NCBI GenBank assembly: GCA_964490015.1
Contig: CAZBBA010000016.1
Location: forward strand, 1 to 64,000
Direction: 5' to 3'
Length of the DNA: 64,000 nt
From: Perlabentimonas sp964490015
Lineage (GTDB): Bacteria; Bacteroidota; Bacteroidia; Bacteroidales; Tenuifilaceae
Positions 33,885-42,246 of the stretch are shown one piece after another (position 1 is the stretch's first letter; each line of letters starts with the position of its first letter). Below the pieces are notes generated by a model. The model had not been told where the DNA came from. It saw only the letters and a list, made by a program, of their open reading frames with translations, and did no database searches. A program made the position numbers and the translations under genes.

Positions 33885-33952
33885 TTCATTCACTCAATCA
33901 TTCAATCATTCTAAACCTCAACCAAAAATATCCACATAATATCAATAAAACC

Positions 33953-36235
33953 ATGAACACAAACAAATTTATTTCCCGATACTGGCGGTGGCTGATAATT
34001 GTGCCCATTGTTATCACCCTGCTAATGCTTTTGCCACTTACCAAGGCCCGCATCAACCCCAACTTAATGGACTACCTGCCCGATGACATTGAGGCGAGGC
34101 TCGATAACGAGAAGCTGGAGAATGTTTTTGGGAAATACGATCCCATTCTACTTATCTTCAAATCCGACGATGTGCTCTCCACCCAAACCCTTGAAAGGAT
34201 TGAGGCAATAAATAATGAGTTGAAGTATTCCGACTTGGTTGATGAGGTGCTTTCGCTCTTCGAGACAAAATACATTAGGGGTGAGGATGGCGCCATGCTG
34301 GTCGATCCGGCGGTGCGATATATTCCACAAACGGATGAGGAGAGGGAACAGCTCCGGCAGGAGCTTAGGGGAAATCCCTTGGCATTCAAGTTAATGGTTT
34401 CCGATGATTTTAGATATACTTCTATAATCCTTAATGCCAACGAGGGTGTTTCGGATGACGAAATCTTTGATTTTATCTACAGCACGTTGGATAGTAATCA
34501 GGGTAACGAACCCGTTTATATAAATGGCTTGCCTTTTCTTCGATTCGAGATTCAGCGAAAAGCCATTCGCGATTTGGCTATCCTTATGCCCATTGGGCTT
34601 ATTGTTATGCTGGTGTTCTTGTTCCTATCGTTCAAGGAGCGTAGGGGTGTGCTGCTGCCATTTATGGTGGTTCTTATGTCCATTGCGCTGGCCATGGGGC
34701 TAATGCCCCTGTTGGGTTACGATTTGAGCATAATAGCAGTAATTGTGCCCATAATGATGATTGCCATCGCCAACAACTATGGCGTGCATTTAGTGGCACG
34801 CTATCAGGAGTTAAACGCTAAGAATTCCACCTGGTCCATGGCTCAGATTGTTGAGGAGAGCATTACCCAGCTGGCTAAGCCTATTGTTCTAACAGGATTA
34901 ACCACCATTATTGGGATAATGGGCTTAGTGGCTCATATTCTGCTGCCGGCCAAGCAAATGGGTATTGTTAGCTCGGTAGCCATTGGTTTCTCCTTACTTC
35001 TAAGCCTGCTCTTTATTCCAGCCATAATGTTGCGAATGCAGAAGGGGAAACCCAAGGCGTTTAAGTCCGACAAGGGTTCGCTGGTTGGCCATTTCCTAAA
35101 CTGGGCGGGACGCATTTCAACTAAATACCCATTGAGGGTTGTGTATGCGTTTGTTAGCTTTATGATAATTGCAGGGATTGGTATCAGCAAGCTCCAGGTT
35201 AGCATCAACTTTGAGCGGATGTTGCCCAGCGATCACTCGTTGCGCATTTCAACCGATATTGCCAATGCCGAATTTGGCGGCACTAAGAATATCAATATTC
35301 TTTTTGAGGGCGATATTATGGATCCCGCAGTGATGCAAACCATGGACAGGTTTGAGGCCGAGTTGGAGCAGGATTCCAGCGTGGGCAGCGCCACATCGCT
35401 AGCCTCGGTTGTGCGAATTATTAGCCGCTCGCTTAACGAGCCCGACAGCGAGTTCTACGATGTGATACCCGATAACCGCCAGGCTATTGCCCAGTACATC
35501 GAGTTTTACAGCATGAGTGGCGATCCCGAGGATTTTGAGAAGTTGGTGGATTTTGATTACACAAAAGCGATTATGAGCGTTCAGTTTGTGGCGAACGATA
35601 TGAGGGAGCTAAATAGGGTGGAGGCTAAAATACGCGATTTGGTGAGCCAAACGCCATATGCAAAAGTGGTCGCGGGTCAGTGCCTAATCGAGAAGCAGAT
35701 GGGAACCTCCATAGTGCGCGGACAGGTGTACTCGCTGATCTTTGCCTTACTGGCCATAGCGTTACTGTTGGGGATTATTTTCAGGGCCTTCTCGGCTGGT
35801 TTAATGGGAAGTATTCCGCTGCTGTTAACCCTTATCTGTAATTTTGGATTAATGGGCTGGTTTGGTCTGCACCTCGATATTGGTAACTCGCTCCTTTCGT
35901 CCATTGCCATTGGTATTGGGGTCGACTATACCATTCACCTATTCTGGCGACTAAAGTATGAGCTAAGCCTGGGCCGCGATTACCAAGATGCAATCATCAA
36001 CACGCTTACCACCACAGGTCGCGGTATAGCCATAAACGCTTTCTCGGTGATGTTAGGGTTTGCGGTTCTTTTCCTATCTGGTATTGTACTCCTTAAAACC
36101 TTTGCGTTCCTAATTATCTTCTCGCTTCTGCTGTGCTTGCTATGTGCGCTGATACTTGTTCCTTCCATAGCATTGCTTACTAAACCCAAGTTTTTGGAGC
36201 GGAATGGTGCTAGCACCAAATTTATTAGGGAGTAA
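33953..36235 (+). CDS. MMPL/RND-family membrane transporter
   Basis: 760 residues from ATG 33953 (MNTNKFISRYWRWLIIVPIV); the longer frame from 33833 runs through repeats and was rejected. Twelve membrane helices are arranged 1+5 and 1+5: one near residues 12-32, five at about 205-355, one near 394-412 and five at about 593-745, with two periplasmic loops between. ANNYGVHLVARYQEL and GIGVDYTIHLFWRLKYEL are the paired MMPL motifs with the Asp/Tyr proton-relay region. MMPL proteins of this size move lipids or other hydrophobic compounds out of the inner membrane. It sits between an outer-membrane barrel gene and a LolA-like gene. Confidence 0.92.
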   Translation: MNTNKFISRYWRWLIIVPIVITLLMLLPLTKARINPNLMDYLPDDIEARLDNEKLENVFGKYDPILLIFKSDDVLSTQTLERIEAINNELKYSDLVDEVLSLFETKYIRGEDGAMLVDPAVRYIPQTDEEREQLRQELRGNPLAFKLMVSDDFRYTSIILNANEGVSDDEIFDFIYSTLDSNQGNEPVYINGLPFLRFEIQRKAIRDLAILMPIGLIVMLVFLFLSFKERRGVLLPFMVVLMSIALAMGLMPLLGYDLSIIAVIVPIMMIAIANNYGVHLVARYQELNAKNSTWSMAQIVEESITQLAKPIVLTGLTTIIGIMGLVAHILLPAKQMGIVSSVAIGFSLLLSLLFIPAIMLRMQKGKPKAFKSDKGSLVGHFLNWAGRISTKYPLRVVYAFVSFMIIAGIGISKLQVSINFERMLPSDHSLRISTDIANAEFGGTKNINILFEGDIMDPAVMQTMDRFEAELEQDSSVGSATSLASVVRIISRSLNEPDSEFYDVIPDNRQAIAQYIEFYSMSGDPEDFEKLVDFDYTKAIMSVQFVANDMRELNRVEAKIRDLVSQTPYAKVVAGQCLIEKQMGTSIVRGQVYSLIFALLAIALLLGIIFRAFSAGLMGSIPLLLTLICNFGLMGWFGLHLDIGNSLLSSIAIGIGVDYTIHLFWRLKYELSLGRDYQDAIINTLTTTGRGIAINAFSVMLGFAVLFLSGIVLLKTFAFLIIFSLLLCLLCALILVPSIALLTKPKFLERNGASTKFIRE

Positions 36236-36297
36236 TTTAATCGTCAACCTAAATACTGATATTTTATCATATCATAAAAACCATAAAAATTTGAAAT

Positions 36298-37062
36298 ATG
36301 AGAACTCTATTTTTATCATTCCTTGCACTAATGACCCTATCTGCCGTTGCTCAGGATGCACGGGAGATATCGAAGAAATCGTCCGATGCCATTGAGTTCA
36401 CCTCCATGGAGATGGCCACTACGCTTTACATCTTCGATAACAAGGGAAACTCCCGCGAACGACAGGTTGCCGTTGCAACGGGCACATTTAATGGGGTAAC
36501 CAAAACCCTTATGCGATTCCTTGCGCCAGCTGATGTGCAGGGAACATCCATACTTATTTACGACTACAACGATAAGGCCGACGATATGTGGGTTTACCTG
36601 CCATCGCTGCGCCGCTCACGGCGCATTGTAAGCACCGAGCGGGGTAAAAGCTTTATGGGTTCCGAGTTCTCCAATGCCGATATGAGTCGCCCCAATATCG
36701 ACGATTTTGAGTACAAGCTGCTGGGCGAGGAGAAGTTTAACGGAAAGGATTGCTGGAAGATTGAGGCCGTGGCCAAGAATCGTGATGTGGAGACAGAGTA
36801 TGGTTTCCGCAAGCGGGTATCGTACATCGAAAAGGCAACAAATCTGGTGCAACAGAGCGAAATGTACGACAAAAATGATAAGCTGATGAAGGTTCAGGTG
36901 TTTAGCGATTACCGAAAACAGCCCAACGGCAAGTACTTCTCCTTTGCCATGGAGATGAAAAACGTGCAGAATAGCCGTCGTTCCGAGATGAAGATTACAA
37001 AGTTTCAGCTGGGTTCTAGCCTTAATGAGGCCAGCTTTGCTGTGGCTAATCTTGAAAAATAG
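36298..37062 (+). CDS. LolA-like periplasmic protein (outer-membrane lipoprotein-sorting family)
   Basis: 254 residues with signal peptide MRTLFLSFLALMTLSAVAQ. The family hallmarks are clear: MATTLYIFDNKGNSRERQ, TLMRFLAPADVQGTSILIYD, DDMWVYLPSLRRSRRI and GSEFSNADMSRPNIDDFEYK. This subgroup of the LolA superfamily is usually encoded with RND/MMPL transporters and probably carries a lipid across the periplasm rather than lipoproteins. It starts 62 bases after the transporter gene and is followed by a terminator. Confidence 0.9.
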   Translation: MRTLFLSFLALMTLSAVAQDAREISKKSSDAIEFTSMEMATTLYIFDNKGNSRERQVAVATGTFNGVTKTLMRFLAPADVQGTSILIYDYNDKADDMWVYLPSLRRSRRIVSTERGKSFMGSEFSNADMSRPNIDDFEYKLLGEEKFNGKDCWKIEAVAKNRDVETEYGFRKRVSYIEKATNLVQQSEMYDKNDKLMKVQVFSDYRKQPNGKYFSFAMEMKNVQNSRRSEMKITKFQLGSSLNEASFAVANLEK

Positions 37063-37082
37063 TTTCCTTCTTGGCTGATTTG

Positions 37083-37119
37083 ACTGGGGCTGGGGGATTT
37101 TCTCTGGCTCCAGTTTTTA
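37083..37119 (+). terminator. Terminator of the OMP-RND-LolA operon
   Basis: ACTGGGGCTGGGGGA pairs with TCTCTGGCTCCAGT through several G-U pairs, followed by TTTTTATT. It lies 20 bases after the LolA-like stop. Confidence 0.75.
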
Positions 37120-37125
37120 TTGGAG

Positions 37126-37208
37126 AGTTGAAAGTTGAAAGTTGAAAGTTGAAAGTCGAAAAGTTGAAAGTCGAAAGTCATAAAGTTGAAAGTTGAAAGA
37201 CGAAAGAC
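37126..37208. repeat. TTGAAAG heptad array
   Basis: About ten 7-base units of AAAGTTG type with CG variants and two slips. Related heptads occur at 31805 and 33477. Confidence 0.8.
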
Positions 37209-37327
37209 TCGTACTAGTTCAGCGCATCGCCACAACCATCTCTAATCATTCAATCAATTCCACAAATATTGACGCTACCATGACCTTCGGACGATGGCAT
37301 GTCAATCTATCAGCCAATCAGCCAATC

Positions 37328-37351
37328 AACCAGCCTGCGGCAGGCAGGTCA
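37328..37351. repeat. CCTGC-palindrome dispersed repeat, copy 3
   Basis: Identical to the copies at 33711 and 33861, followed by a short TCAA run. Confidence 0.9.
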
Positions 37352-37444
37352 ATCAATCAATCCCCTATCACCAAATTTTATAAACTCCAAACTCCATGTA
37401 CTTTCCTCATTTTTCAACTGTCGTTTAATTTTCCAATCTTTTTT

Positions 37445-37452
37445 TACCTTTG
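37445..37452 (+). promoter_or_regulatory. -7 promoter element of fabG
   Basis: TACCTTTG fits TAnnTTTG. It lies 24 bases before the fabG start; a T-rich -33 region lies 19-20 bases upstream. Confidence 0.65.
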
Positions 37453-37476
37453 TAGCCGAAATCAACTTTACAAATT

Positions 37477-38223
37477 ATGAAACTACTCGAAGGAAAAACA
37501 GGTTTAGTTACTGGCGGTGCACGCGGAATTGGTCGTGCCATAGCCATTGCATTTGCCAAGCAGGGTGCCAACGTGGCATTTTCCGATATGAATGCCGATG
37601 AAAACTTCCATAATCTTGAGAAGGAGCTGAACGCCATGGGCGTAAAAGCTAAAGGGTACGTATCCGATGCCAGCAATTTTGAGGCATCACAAACCCTTGT
37701 TGATGAGATTGTGAAGGATTTTGGCAGTCTCGATATACTGGTAAACAACGCTGGCATTACCCGCGATACGCTGCTAATGCGTATGACCGAGGAGCAGTGG
37801 GATTTGGTTATGAACGTTAACCTTAAGTCGGTTTTTAACCTAACCAAGGCGGCTCAGAAGTATATGCTTAAGCAGAAGTCGGGTTCAATTATTAACATGA
37901 GTTCTGTTGTTGGCGTATCGGGCAATGCTGGTCAGGCTAACTACTCAGCTTCCAAGGCGGGTATTATTGGTTTCACCAAATCGATTGCCCGCGAATTGGG
38001 CTCACGCAATATCCGTTGCAACGCCATCGCCCCTGGGTTTATTATCACTGAGATGACTCACAAGCTACCCGAGGAGGTGCGCAATGAGTGGGTTGAGAAG
38101 ATTCCTCTAAAGCGTGGTGGTACTCCCGATGATGTTGCCGATGTTTGCGTTTTCCTTGGATCGGAGATGTCGAGCTATATCAGCGGACAGGTAATCAGCG
38201 TTTGTGGTGCGATGAACACCTAG
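37477..38223 (+). CDS. fabG: 3-oxoacyl-ACP reductase
   Basis: 248 residues of the short-chain dehydrogenase family. The Rossmann TGGARGIGRA motif is near residue 14, followed by NNAG, catalytic Ser in NMSSVVGVSGNAG and the YSASK Tyr/Lys pair. The ending GQVISVCGAMNT fits FabG, with a Cys where most have D or G. It reduces 3-oxoacyl-ACP with NADPH in fatty acid synthesis. It stands alone with its own promoter and terminator, rather than in a fab cluster, so a more specialised reductase is possible. Confidence 0.88.
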   Translation: MKLLEGKTGLVTGGARGIGRAIAIAFAKQGANVAFSDMNADENFHNLEKELNAMGVKAKGYVSDASNFEASQTLVDEIVKDFGSLDILVNNAGITRDTLLMRMTEEQWDLVMNVNLKSVFNLTKAAQKYMLKQKSGSIINMSSVVGVSGNAGQANYSASKAGIIGFTKSIARELGSRNIRCNAIAPGFIITEMTHKLPEEVRNEWVEKIPLKRGGTPDDVADVCVFLGSEMSSYISGQVISVCGAMNT

Positions 38224-38249
38224 AGTAATGATAAATTAGAATATTGTAC

Positions 38250-38276
38250 AAGAGCGCGGCCTGCGGCCGCGCTCTT
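38250..38276. terminator. Bidirectional terminator between fabG and marR
   Basis: AAGAGCGCGGCC / GGCCGCGCTCTT, a perfect 12-bp stem with loop TGC. It lies between two convergent genes. Confidence 0.88.
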
Positions 38277-38281
38277 CGTGT

Positions 38282-38713
38282 TTAATCGAGTTTATTGTAC
38301 AGATGCTCAAGCATTCGGATTAGTTCCTTTACCTCAATGGGGTTTAATCCGGAAGTGGCTTTCGCTAGCGTCGATTCCTCAATGCATTTTAGCTTTTCGA
38401 TAATGCTTTTCGCGTACTTGGTTAGTACAATTTGGTACGAGCGTTTGTCGGTGGGGCTGGCAACACGGTTTACTAAATCGTTGCGCTCCATGCCATCGAT
38501 AATCCTCGATAGGGCTGCATTGTCCTTGCTGGTGCGCTTGGCCAGCTGGCCTATGGAGATATTATCCTCTTCCCAGAGCCACTCCATCACTATCCAGTAG
38601 TCGGGGGTAACATCGGCAAATCCTTGGGCAGCAAAACGCTGAGCCAGCTCAGTCCTATAGCGCGACGAAACACGCGTAAGGGTGTAAACAAACGATTTTG
38701 AGGTTGGAAACAT
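38282..38713 (-). CDS. MarR-family transcription regulator
   Basis: 143 residues with the winged-helix layout of MarR: N-terminal dimer helix (FPTSKSFVYTLTRVSSRYR), helix-turn-helix (ISIGQLAKRTSKDNAALSRIIDGMERNDLVNRV), wing (SPTDKRSYQIVLT) and C-terminal helices. It should repress or activate genes in response to a small aromatic ligand. It is divergent from pabB, with a TATTTTTG element at 38738-38745 as its likely promoter, so it may control itself and perhaps pabB. Ligand unknown. Confidence 0.92.
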   Translation of the reverse strand: MFPTSKSFVYTLTRVSSRYRTELAQRFAAQGFADVTPDYWIVMEWLWEEDNISIGQLAKRTSKDNAALSRIIDGMERNDLVNRVASPTDKRSYQIVLTKYAKSIIEKLKCIEESTLAKATSGLNPIEVKELIRMLEHLYNKLD

Positions 38714-38737
38714 GATTACGGTTAGGTTTTATATCAG

Positions 38738-38745
38738 CAAAAATA
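38738..38745 (-). promoter_or_regulatory. -7 promoter element of the marR gene
   Basis: Minus-strand TATTTTTG fits TAnnTTTG, 24 bases before the ATG at 38713. Confidence 0.5.
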
Positions 38746-38796
38746 CGAAAAAACTGTAGCCTAGTACCCAGATTATTCCAAAACCCAAAATCTACC

Positions 38797-38804
38797 TATC
38801 TTTG
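38797..38804 (+). promoter_or_regulatory. -7 promoter element of pabB, next to the start codon
   Basis: TATCTTTG followed by C, a perfect element identical to that of prfC. Its last base is only four bases before the pabB ATG at 38809, so the mRNA would begin at or beside the start codon. Confidence 0.65.
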
Positions 38805-38808
38805 CCAT

Positions 38809-40125
38809 ATGAGAGGCATCCTAACCATACCTATAAAAAACACTGAACGCTTTGCCGACCAGCTTTGTCGCTGGAGCCGAAAGGAACGATACGCCCTGGT
38901 GCTAAGGAGTAACTCCAGTAAGGTAAGCTGCGGTGCGTATTCGCCACATAGCCAGTACGAGGTGCTGGCTGCTTTTGGTGCCGAAAGCCTTGTTGTGCCC
39001 GGTAAGAATTATTTTGATGAGCTACGTGAAGCGACTGCGCAAAACGATTGGCTTTTTGGCTACTTGGGTTACGATTTAAAGAATGAGGTGGAGAAGTTAA
39101 CCTCTAATAATTACGATAAACTATACTTTCCCGAGATGCTTTTCTTCCGGCCTTCCATAGTATTTGCAGTGCAGGAGGATGTTCTCAATATTTATTACTC
39201 CAAGGATAAATACAATAGGCAAACAGCGGGCAGCCTGTTCGATGCCATTATGGACGAGCCTGCTGTTACTGGTCATAATGATAAGGATTTATTAATACAG
39301 GCGCGTTTTACAAAGGATGAGTATATCGAAACCGTTAATGGCGTGCTAAAGCATATCCAGAGGGGCGATATCTACGAGATGAATCTTTGTCAGGAATTCT
39401 TTGTATCGCCCTATAGGATTAATCCGTATGAGACCTACTTAAGGCTTAACCAAATATCACCAACGCCTTTTTCCGCTTTTGGAAAGTTTCACGAGAATTT
39501 CTTGTTATGTGCCAGCCCCGAGAGGTACCTGCAAAAGGTGGGCGAAAGGGTGATCTCGCAGCCCATCAAGGGAACGTGTCATCGAGGTAAAACAGAGGAG
39601 GAGGATAAGCTGCTGGCCGAAATGCTAAAGAATGATCCAAAGGAGCGGGCCGAGAATGTGATGATTGTGGACTTGGTGCGTAACGACCTCTCGCGGGTTG
39701 CTCAACGCGGCAGCGTAAGGGTTGACGAGCTTTGTGGGGTTTACCCGTTTTCGCAGGTTCATCAATTGATTTCAACCATATCGTGCCAACTTGCTGGTAA
39801 ATACGATATTGTCGATTTGCTCAAATCAACCTTCCCGATGGGATCGATGACTGGCGCCCCCAAGGTAAGCGCCATGCAGATAATAGAGGAGTTTGAGCGC
39901 ACCAAGCGAGGACTGTACTCAGGAGCCGTTGGCTACATCGACCCGCTGGGTAATTTCGATTTTAATGTGGTTATTCGAAGCTTACTGTATAGTAAAACCA
40001 AGCGTTACCTCTCGTACTCGGTTGGTGGAGCCATAACCAGCAAATCGAACCCCGAGCAGGAGTACAACGAGTGCCTGCTGAAGGCAAAGGCAATTAATCA
40101 GGTACTAGAAAATGTTTCACGATGA
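38809..40125 (+). CDS. pabB: Aminodeoxychorismate synthase component I
   Basis: 438 residues of the chorismate-binding family: the core has RGDIYEMNLCQEF, SPERYLQ, KGTCHRG, ENVMIVDLVRNDLSR, FPMGSMTGAPKVSAMQII and GLYSGAVGYIDP. The lack of a long N-terminal domain and the stand-alone position favour PabB over TrpE. It makes 4-amino-4-deoxychorismate for folate, using ammonia from a PabA partner not seen here. No good alternative start exists downstream near the promoter, so the transcript may be leaderless. Its stop overlaps the next gene by ATGA. Confidence 0.85.
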   Translation: MRGILTIPIKNTERFADQLCRWSRKERYALVLRSNSSKVSCGAYSPHSQYEVLAAFGAESLVVPGKNYFDELREATAQNDWLFGYLGYDLKNEVEKLTSNNYDKLYFPEMLFFRPSIVFAVQEDVLNIYYSKDKYNRQTAGSLFDAIMDEPAVTGHNDKDLLIQARFTKDEYIETVNGVLKHIQRGDIYEMNLCQEFFVSPYRINPYETYLRLNQISPTPFSAFGKFHENFLLCASPERYLQKVGERVISQPIKGTCHRGKTEEEDKLLAEMLKNDPKERAENVMIVDLVRNDLSRVAQRGSVRVDELCGVYPFSQVHQLISTISCQLAGKYDIVDLLKSTFPMGSMTGAPKVSAMQIIEEFERTKRGLYSGAVGYIDPLGNFDFNVVIRSLLYSKTKRYLSYSVGGAITSKSNPEQEYNECLLKAKAINQVLENVSR

Positions 40126-40796
40126 AGTTCACCTGCAGTCATATTACAAGTAAAATTACCCAGGTTAGAATGGATGTGATTGATGATTGTAAAACAAATT
40201 CGTTTGCAATTAGGGGAGTAAAGGCTAACTACATTATTGATACTGGTTTTGGGTCTGAAACCTCTCAAATCCTATCAAATTTTATTAATCCGAACCTTGA
40301 AACAATTATTATTAACACCCATTTTCATTGGGATCATATTTGGGGCAATGCGTATTTTGAAAATAAACAAGTAATACAACATAGAAAATGTTCTTACTAA
40401 ATTGACCTTTATTGGGATGAAATGTATTTAAAGTATTTAAATTACCAATGTGGAAGTGTCACAAAACAACGCGCCGATACGCTAATTGATTCAGAATTAA
40501 ATCTTAATGATGAAATTCTATTATTCCATAGTCCTGGTCATACTGATGATTGTATAAGTGCATTTTTTTTAGGAGATAAAGCACTATTTGTTGGCGATAA
40601 CTTTGGCGACAACGATACTGACATAATTCCTGTTTTAGAGTGTGACAAGAGTGTCTTTTTGTCGAGTTTAAAATCTTATCAGGAATTAAGCCCTGCTCTA
40701 ATTCTATCTGGTCATAATGATGTAAGGGATATGGCATTATTAAATAGATTGGTTTATGAAGTAGAACGAAACTTAGCTGATGAGAAAAAGGTTTAA
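40122..40796 (+). pseudogene. Metallo-beta-lactamase-fold hydrolase gene broken by one in-frame TAA
   Basis: One continuous frame with a single TAA at 40398-40400; translation before it ends QHRKCSY and after it continues IDLYWDEMYLKYL without a shift. The fold's metal motifs lie on both sides: THFHWDH before the stop, and HSPGHTDDC, LFVGDNFGD and LSGHND after it. Everything else is intact, so the stop is recent, a sequencing error, or read through. Undamaged, it would be 224 residues. It overlaps pabB by four bases and tilS by 17, so it sits inside an operon. Internal Met at 40422 could start a fragment, which would lack the first metal motif. Confidence 0.8.
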
Positions 40797-42105
40797 GCGA
40801 TATATTGAGGAGCATTCATTGATATCTCCTAAAAGTCGAATTTTGCTTGCAGTTAGCGGTGGAGTCGACTCAATGGTGATGCTCCATCTTTTTCAATCCT
40901 GTGGATATAGCTTTGCAGTGGCACACTGCAACTTTAACCTCCGAGGTGCCGAATCGGATGCCGATGAGGCTCTGGTTCGCAAAACCTGCAAAACGCTTGG
41001 CGTGGAACTTTTCGTAAAGCAGTTCCAAACCGTTAATTATGCTGCTGATAATAGTATTTCCATTCAGGTTGCCGCACGTGATCTACGGTACCAGTGGTTC
41101 GCAAATCTATGTAACGAGAAAGGATTTGCCTCAGTGGCCATTGCCCACAACAAGAATGATGTGGCCGAAACAGTTCTCCTTAATCTCGCTAGGGGTACAG
41201 GATTAAAAGGGCTCACAGGGATTAAATCCAGCACTAATGGTGTAATTCGACCTCTGCTTTTTGCATTTCGGTGCGAGATAGATGCTTACGCAAAGGAAAA
41301 CGAAATACAATACCGAGTTGACTCATCAAACGCTCAAACCAAGTATGCGCGCAACCGAATTCGACATAACGTACTGCCTGAGCTGGAAACGATTAACGCC
41401 GGAGCCATTGATAATATCTACAGCACATCGCTTTACCTTTCTGATACTTGGCAAGCTATAGAGGCTATGAATGCCGAATTTAGGCCAAAAGTTAGGAGTG
41501 AAGTGGCTAATGAAATTCACTACTCCATTGCGGAGCTTATTAGCTACCCATTCAGGCAGCTATTTCTAATTGAGGAGCTAGTGGGCTTTGGCTTTACACC
41601 TGCAACAATTATTGAAATCGAGAAATCGCTACACGCTCAACCCGGAAAGATTTTTTACTCACCAAGCCACCATCTTGTCCGCGATAGGGAGATGCTTATT
41701 GTTTCTTATGCAGATATATCAGAAGAAGTAAAGGAGTTTAAAATTGAAAAGGGTGTAGCCCAAATTACAAAACCAATAGCGTTAGCTTTTAGTGTTGTTG
41801 ATAATGATAGCGGTTTTACCATCCCAAAATCGGCAAATGTTGCTGCATTAGATTACGATAAGTTAGAGTTTCCTCTAGTTTTACGCCTTTCGCGAGAGGG
41901 CGATTGGTTTATCCCGTTTGGCATGAAGGGTCGCAAGAAGATCAGTGATTTTTTGGTGGACCAAAAGGTTCCATTGCACCGTAAGGAATCGATTAACGTG
42001 CTGGAGTCGAACGGCGAAATTGTTTGGGTAGTGGGTTATCGGATTGATAATCGGTATCGCCTAGAAGCTAATTCCAAACGGGTGTTTTTGGTGAAAAAGG
42101 TTTAA
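40780..42105 (+). CDS. tilS: tRNA(Ile)-lysidine synthetase
   Basis: 441 residues. The PP-loop SGGVDSMVML is near residue 30, followed by AHCNFNLRGAESDADEAL, IAHNKNDVAETVLLNLARGTGLKGL and RPLL, all typical of TilS. The C-terminal domain ends VGYRIDNRYRLEANSKRVFLVKK. The enzyme converts C34 of tRNA-Ile2 to lysidine, changing the anticodon's reading from AUG to AUA. The start overlaps the end of the broken hydrolase gene, so it probably depends on translation from upstream or on its own internal initiation. Confidence 0.96.
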   Translation: MRKRFKRYIEEHSLISPKSRILLAVSGGVDSMVMLHLFQSCGYSFAVAHCNFNLRGAESDADEALVRKTCKTLGVELFVKQFQTVNYAADNSISIQVAARDLRYQWFANLCNEKGFASVAIAHNKNDVAETVLLNLARGTGLKGLTGIKSSTNGVIRPLLFAFRCEIDAYAKENEIQYRVDSSNAQTKYARNRIRHNVLPELETINAGAIDNIYSTSLYLSDTWQAIEAMNAEFRPKVRSEVANEIHYSIAELISYPFRQLFLIEELVGFGFTPATIIEIEKSLHAQPGKIFYSPSHHLVRDREMLIVSYADISEEVKEFKIEKGVAQITKPIALAFSVVDNDSGFTIPKSANVAALDYDKLEFPLVLRLSREGDWFIPFGMKGRKKISDFLVDQKVPLHRKESINVLESNGEIVWVVGYRIDNRYRLEANSKRVFLVKKV

Positions 42106-42246
42106 TTTTCTGGATGTTGATACCTGTTATTAGTTGTGGGGCGTCACTTTTTACAATCACCCAATCACCCAATCACCTCTACCTGCCGGAAACGCCAGTC
42201 AGTCAGGCAATCATCAAAACGTCAATTCACTCGCATTGCCACAGCA

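Larger units (their letters stand above)
33412..33952. other. Repeat-packed spacer between the OMP and RND genes
   Basis: 541 bases with no gene. In order it holds AGTGACTAGAGT twice, hairpin element copy 1 (33425-33475), AGTTTAA heptads (33477-33510), a 19-unit heptad array (33531-33663), two copies of the CCTGC-palindrome repeat (33711-33734 and 33861-33884), TCAA/AATC runs, and hairpin element copy 2 (33788-33830). Confidence 0.85.
37063..37476. other. Spacer with terminator, heptads, palindrome repeat and fabG promoter
   Basis: 414 bases without a gene. It contains a terminator (37083-37119), TTGAAAG heptads (37126-37208), one CCTGC-palindrome repeat (37328-37351) followed by TCAA units, and the fabG promoter (37445-37452). 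Confidence 0.8.

Noticed and set aside
33833..33952. N-terminal extension of the MMPL gene
   Set aside because: The extension translates the CCTGC palindrome and TCAA repeats; the first membrane helix begins properly after ATG 33953.
40422..40796. Second half of the hydrolase gene as an independent gene
   Set aside because: It lacks the first metal motif and stays in frame with the upstream half, so a broken single gene is simpler.
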